From positions 95,484 through 148,480 of the forward strand of contig JH154547.1 of NCBI GenBank assembly GCA_000226015.1: 52,997 nt of DNA. Reading direction: 5' to 3'. The notes below the pieces were generated by a model. The model did no database searches. It was not told where the DNA came from and saw only the letters and a list, made by a program, of their open reading frames with translations. The DNA is from Mnemiopsis leidyi. Taxonomy: Eukaryota > Ctenophora > Tentaculata > Lobata > Bolinopsidae. A program made the translations under genes and the position numbers. Position 1 is the first letter of the stretch; each line of letters opens with the position of its first letter. Of the stretch, positions 52,300 to 52,997 are shown one piece after another.

Positions 52300-52997
52300 G
52301 TTAGAAGAATTTTTTGCTAAACACGCATTTGCAAGCCGCGCTGCGCGCGGCGCGAGTTGTTGCCAAATTTATAAAACATTGGTATAAATCATATACTATT
52401 GATACTATTCTCAGAACCTCTATACTCGAGCTCCTTGGCCTTGTTAAACACAGTGGCTGCCCTGCAAATAGCGCACGCTTTTCGCGACCGGCCGTCCTAA
52501 TCATTCAGTAGACCTTTTTACGCATGTGCTGTATAATAATAAATGGGCCGCGCGCAAAATTCTGCTCACTACTGACTACGCCGCGCACTAAACAAAATCA
52601 GACGATATATTCAGGAGTCTGCTAAAAGTGATTCAACTCCGCAATACAAACTACCTCTTCCACAGGCATAAGAAATAAATAAGACCTGACTTTAGAATCA
52701 TTATCACAAACATTGTTGCCTCTTCCACAGGGCTTTGAAAAAATTGAATCAGCTCTAGCGATTATTTCGTCATTTCCAGCTGCTCGCATCAAACATCGCA
52801 ACGGCGATCTAGCTGCTACACTTTTTGTATGTTGTATCTGAGTAAGTATATTTATAAGCTATTACTATTCGGTTTAATTCGATTGATTTTGCGTTAGTTA
52901 ATTAATCTGAAACCTTCACTTTTTAGAAAAACACAAACCGGTTTGAATTGATCATTAAAACACTCAGAAAATGAAATGGAATTGGATCGCTGGAAGT
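52300..52997. other. Window end, non-coding
   Basis: No gene seen. A GCGC-rich spot (CCGCGCTGCGCGCGGCGCGAG at about 52337, quoted in part) and AT-rich DNA; a short TTGCCTCTTCCACAGG-like direct repeat occurs at about 52650 and 52717. Confidence 0.5.

Overview
The window looks like nuclear DNA from an invertebrate animal. The genes are spliced with GT-AG introns of about 60 bp to 5 kb and have metazoan domain architectures (CST-complex STN1, a ZC3H4-type CCCH protein, TFIIH p34, mitochondrial ABCB10, and sushi plus FA-domain exons). The intergenic DNA is AT-rich, with a tRNA-derived SINE, foldback/MITE-like elements, minisatellites and LINE debris. I cannot fix the phylum; a cnidarian or another non-bilaterian or basal invertebrate would fit. 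Two N-gaps are present (11186-11196 and 33528-34489).

Plus-strand block (about 2.1-26.5 kb), six genes head to tail: a single-exon ABCB10-like mitochondrial half-transporter; a PUM3/Puf-A nucleolar protein whose reading frame breaks at an A7 run; TFIIH subunit GTF2H3 (5 exons); a THOP1/neurolysin-type M3 oligopeptidase (12 exons) with a probable mitochondrial presequence; a long single-exon protein with one C2H2 finger; and the SLC35F5 transporter (4 exons). The 5.1-kb intron 7 of the peptidase carries, on the opposite strand, two near-identical sushi exons around a farnesoic-acid-O-methyltransferase-like (FA) exon, all phase 1-1. It also holds a LINE reverse-transcriptase tail, a MITE and several tandem repeats.

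Minus-strand block (about 28.5-51 kb), read right to left: a ZC3H4-family zinc-finger gene (7 exons; three CCCH fingers and the family's C-terminal DPTASPF tail); a Ser-rich exon of 357 codons with three [RK]LFF motifs and clustered SUMO-consensus sites; STN1 of the CST complex (7 exons); and four 3' exons of an unidentified Ser/Thr/Pro-rich protein. The Ser-rich exon has a phase-1 GT donor that would join it in frame to STN1, so STN1 may carry a long N-terminal extension here. This is the most interesting unresolved gene model.

Between the blocks (about 30-36 kb) is a repeat-rich region: a SINE with a 12-bp target-site duplication, a 428-bp foldback element, five CACGTG boxes in 140 bp, and a roughly 1.7-kb terminal-inverted-repeat element that spans the large gap and contains a GC-rich repeat also found at 52 kb. 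Most genes are conserved housekeeping functions (mitochondrial transport, rRNA maturation, transcription/repair, proteolysis, telomere maintenance, control of non-coding transcription) and share no obvious pathway. All exon boundaries were read by eye from splice consensus, phase continuity and remembered family sequence; none was tested by alignment or RNA.
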